NCBI RefSeq assembly: GCF_000429425.1
Contig: NZ_AUBV01000001.1
Span: 186,001 to 250,000 of the forward strand
Reading direction: 5' to 3'
DNA from: Algoriphagus mannitolivorans DSM 15301
GTDB lineage: Bacteria; Bacteroidota; Bacteroidia; Cytophagales; Cyclobacteriaceae
DNA: 64,000 bases
Position 1 is the first letter of the stretch; the number at the start of each line of letters is the position of its first letter. Position numbers and translations under genes: made by a program. The notes beneath the pieces are model-generated. The model ran no database searches, was not told the DNA's origin, and saw nothing but the letters and a program-made list of their open reading frames with translations. Below are positions 63,431 through 64,000 of the stretch, one piece after another.

Positions 63431-64000
63431 ATGAAGTCAACACTATTTTTCTTGGGGATTCTTCTCTTCCTGACTGCCTGTGAGGAAGAGGAAAAACCTG
63501 CCTTTTTGCTATTGGAAGCAACGATAGGAAGTCTGGAAGTTCCCCTGGATGGAACCAACCTTGACCAAGTACCTCTTGACAGAATTATCAGCCTTCGATT
63601 TTCAGAAAACATCGATCCTGCAAGTCTCTCAAACTCCATAAAACTTACCGCAGGAGGCAATACTCTTCCAATTAATCTCAATTTGGCCTCTGCACAGACT
63701 ATCGCAGTTCAGGCCATTGGTGGACTCCAAAGTGGGCAAACCCATCAATTGGAAATTCTAAACTCTTTGAAATCCGCTAATAAAACTAGTTTCTTGGGTA
63801 AGACTCTTTCTTTTTCCACCCAAAAAGGAGCCCTTTCCGTTGAATCAGTGACTTTTTCGGGAGGAGAAACCCTTCCCAATGGAAGAATACAAAACGTCAA
63901 TTTGAATTTTGAAGCACAATTTCGATTCAATTTTCCCTTAAACCCCAACAACATTCAATCTTCAATTCAGCTCACAGGAGCAGAAACATCAGCATTGACT
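63431..64000 (+). CDS. Ig-like (SbsA/Big_5-type) lipoprotein, 3' end outside window
   Basis: 190 codons are visible. A lipoprotein signal (MKSTLFFLGILLFLTAC, Cys17) is followed by an acidic EEEE stretch and Ig-like modules of the Big_5/SbsA type, with the characteristic DRIISLRFSENIDPASLSNS and a second module starting near the edge (FRFNFPLNPNNIQSSI). It continues the SusC/SusD/LamG operon. The rest of the protein, possibly an enzyme domain, lies beyond the window. Confidence 0.85.
   Translation, partial: MKSTLFFLGILLFLTACEEEEKPAFLLLEATIGSLEVPLDGTNLDQVPLDRIISLRFSENIDPASLSNSIKLTAGGNTLPINLNLASAQTIAVQAIGGLQSGQTHQLEILNSLKSANKTSFLGKTLSFSTQKGALSVESVTFSGGETLPNGRIQNVNLNFEAQFRFNFPLNPNNIQSSIQLTGAETSALT

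Noticed and set aside
1..64000. tRNA, rRNA, CRISPR arrays, intact IS elements, phage genes
   Set aside because: Scanned by eye for cloverleaf ends, regular spaced repeats, DDE transposases and integrases; none was seen. The only transposase-like sequence is the zinc ribbon fused to the receptor at 55303.

Overview
The window looks like a chromosomal stretch from a member of the Bacteroidota, most likely a Cytophagales/Cyclobacteriaceae bacterium of the Algoriphagus type (inference). The support is two SusC/SusD pairs, FtsX-type 'MacB-like' permeases of about 800 residues, glutamine synthetase III, DUF-rich lipoproteins, TAnnTTTG-type promoters and many starts without a Shine-Dalgarno sequence. 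No rRNA, tRNA, CRISPR array or intact insertion sequence was seen.

Layout. 1-1.6 kb: the end of a MORN-repeat protein and a tiny Lacal_2735-like protein. 2-9.2 kb (+): a tight operon of ROK regulator, FG-GAP/ASPIC protein, vanadium-type haloperoxidase/phosphatase and sulfatase. 9.2-17.1 kb (-): a chitin-type utilisation locus with SusC, SusD, a GH18 chitinase and a secreted FAD oxidoreductase. 17.7-23.5 kb: housekeeping genes (glutamine synthetase III, MtaB tRNA methylthiotransferase, glycogen branching enzyme). 23.5-28.2 kb: an accessory patch holding an AT-rich membrane-protein gene that ends in a long attC-like imperfect palindrome, a permease/polyol dehydrogenase pair, and a second palindromic block with a perfect 23-bp hairpin. 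28.2-32 kb: small enzymes (two VOC proteins, an NTF2-like protein, an ATP-grasp protein) and a radical SAM protein. 32.2-34.1 kb (-): a TPP riboswitch controlling a PnuC/PnuT-type transporter and an acyl-CoA-dehydrogenase-like flavoprotein. 34.1-38.2 kb (-): an esterase, a GMC oxidoreductase, a Zn-ribbon protein and an Fe-S uracil-DNA glycosylase. 38.3-40.8 kb (+): envelope proteins (DUF2490, DUF4136, OmpA). 40.8-55 kb (mainly -): a TolC/ATPase/FtsX-permease export operon, two further FtsX permeases (one with a DUF4097 protein), a Gfo/Idh plus DUF1080 pair and a DUF481 protein. 55.3-64 kb (+): a 7TM-DISM membrane receptor fused to an IS1595-type transposase zinc-ribbon/HTH, followed by SusC, SusD, a LamG lipoprotein and an Ig-like lipoprotein cut by the window edge.

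Most notable observations. (1) The receptor-zinc-ribbon fusion beside a SusCD locus looks like a membrane-bound transcription regulator built from a domesticated transposase DNA-binding module. (2) A 25-bp dyad, CGRACA-N4-TGTTCG-N4-CGGNC, occurs upstream of all three FtsX permease operons and nowhere else that I found, suggesting one regulator for the set. (3) The thiamine-controlled transporter has a hairpin over its start codon and an unexpected flavoprotein partner. (4) The 23.5-24.5 kb patch has the layout of an integron-like gene cassette.
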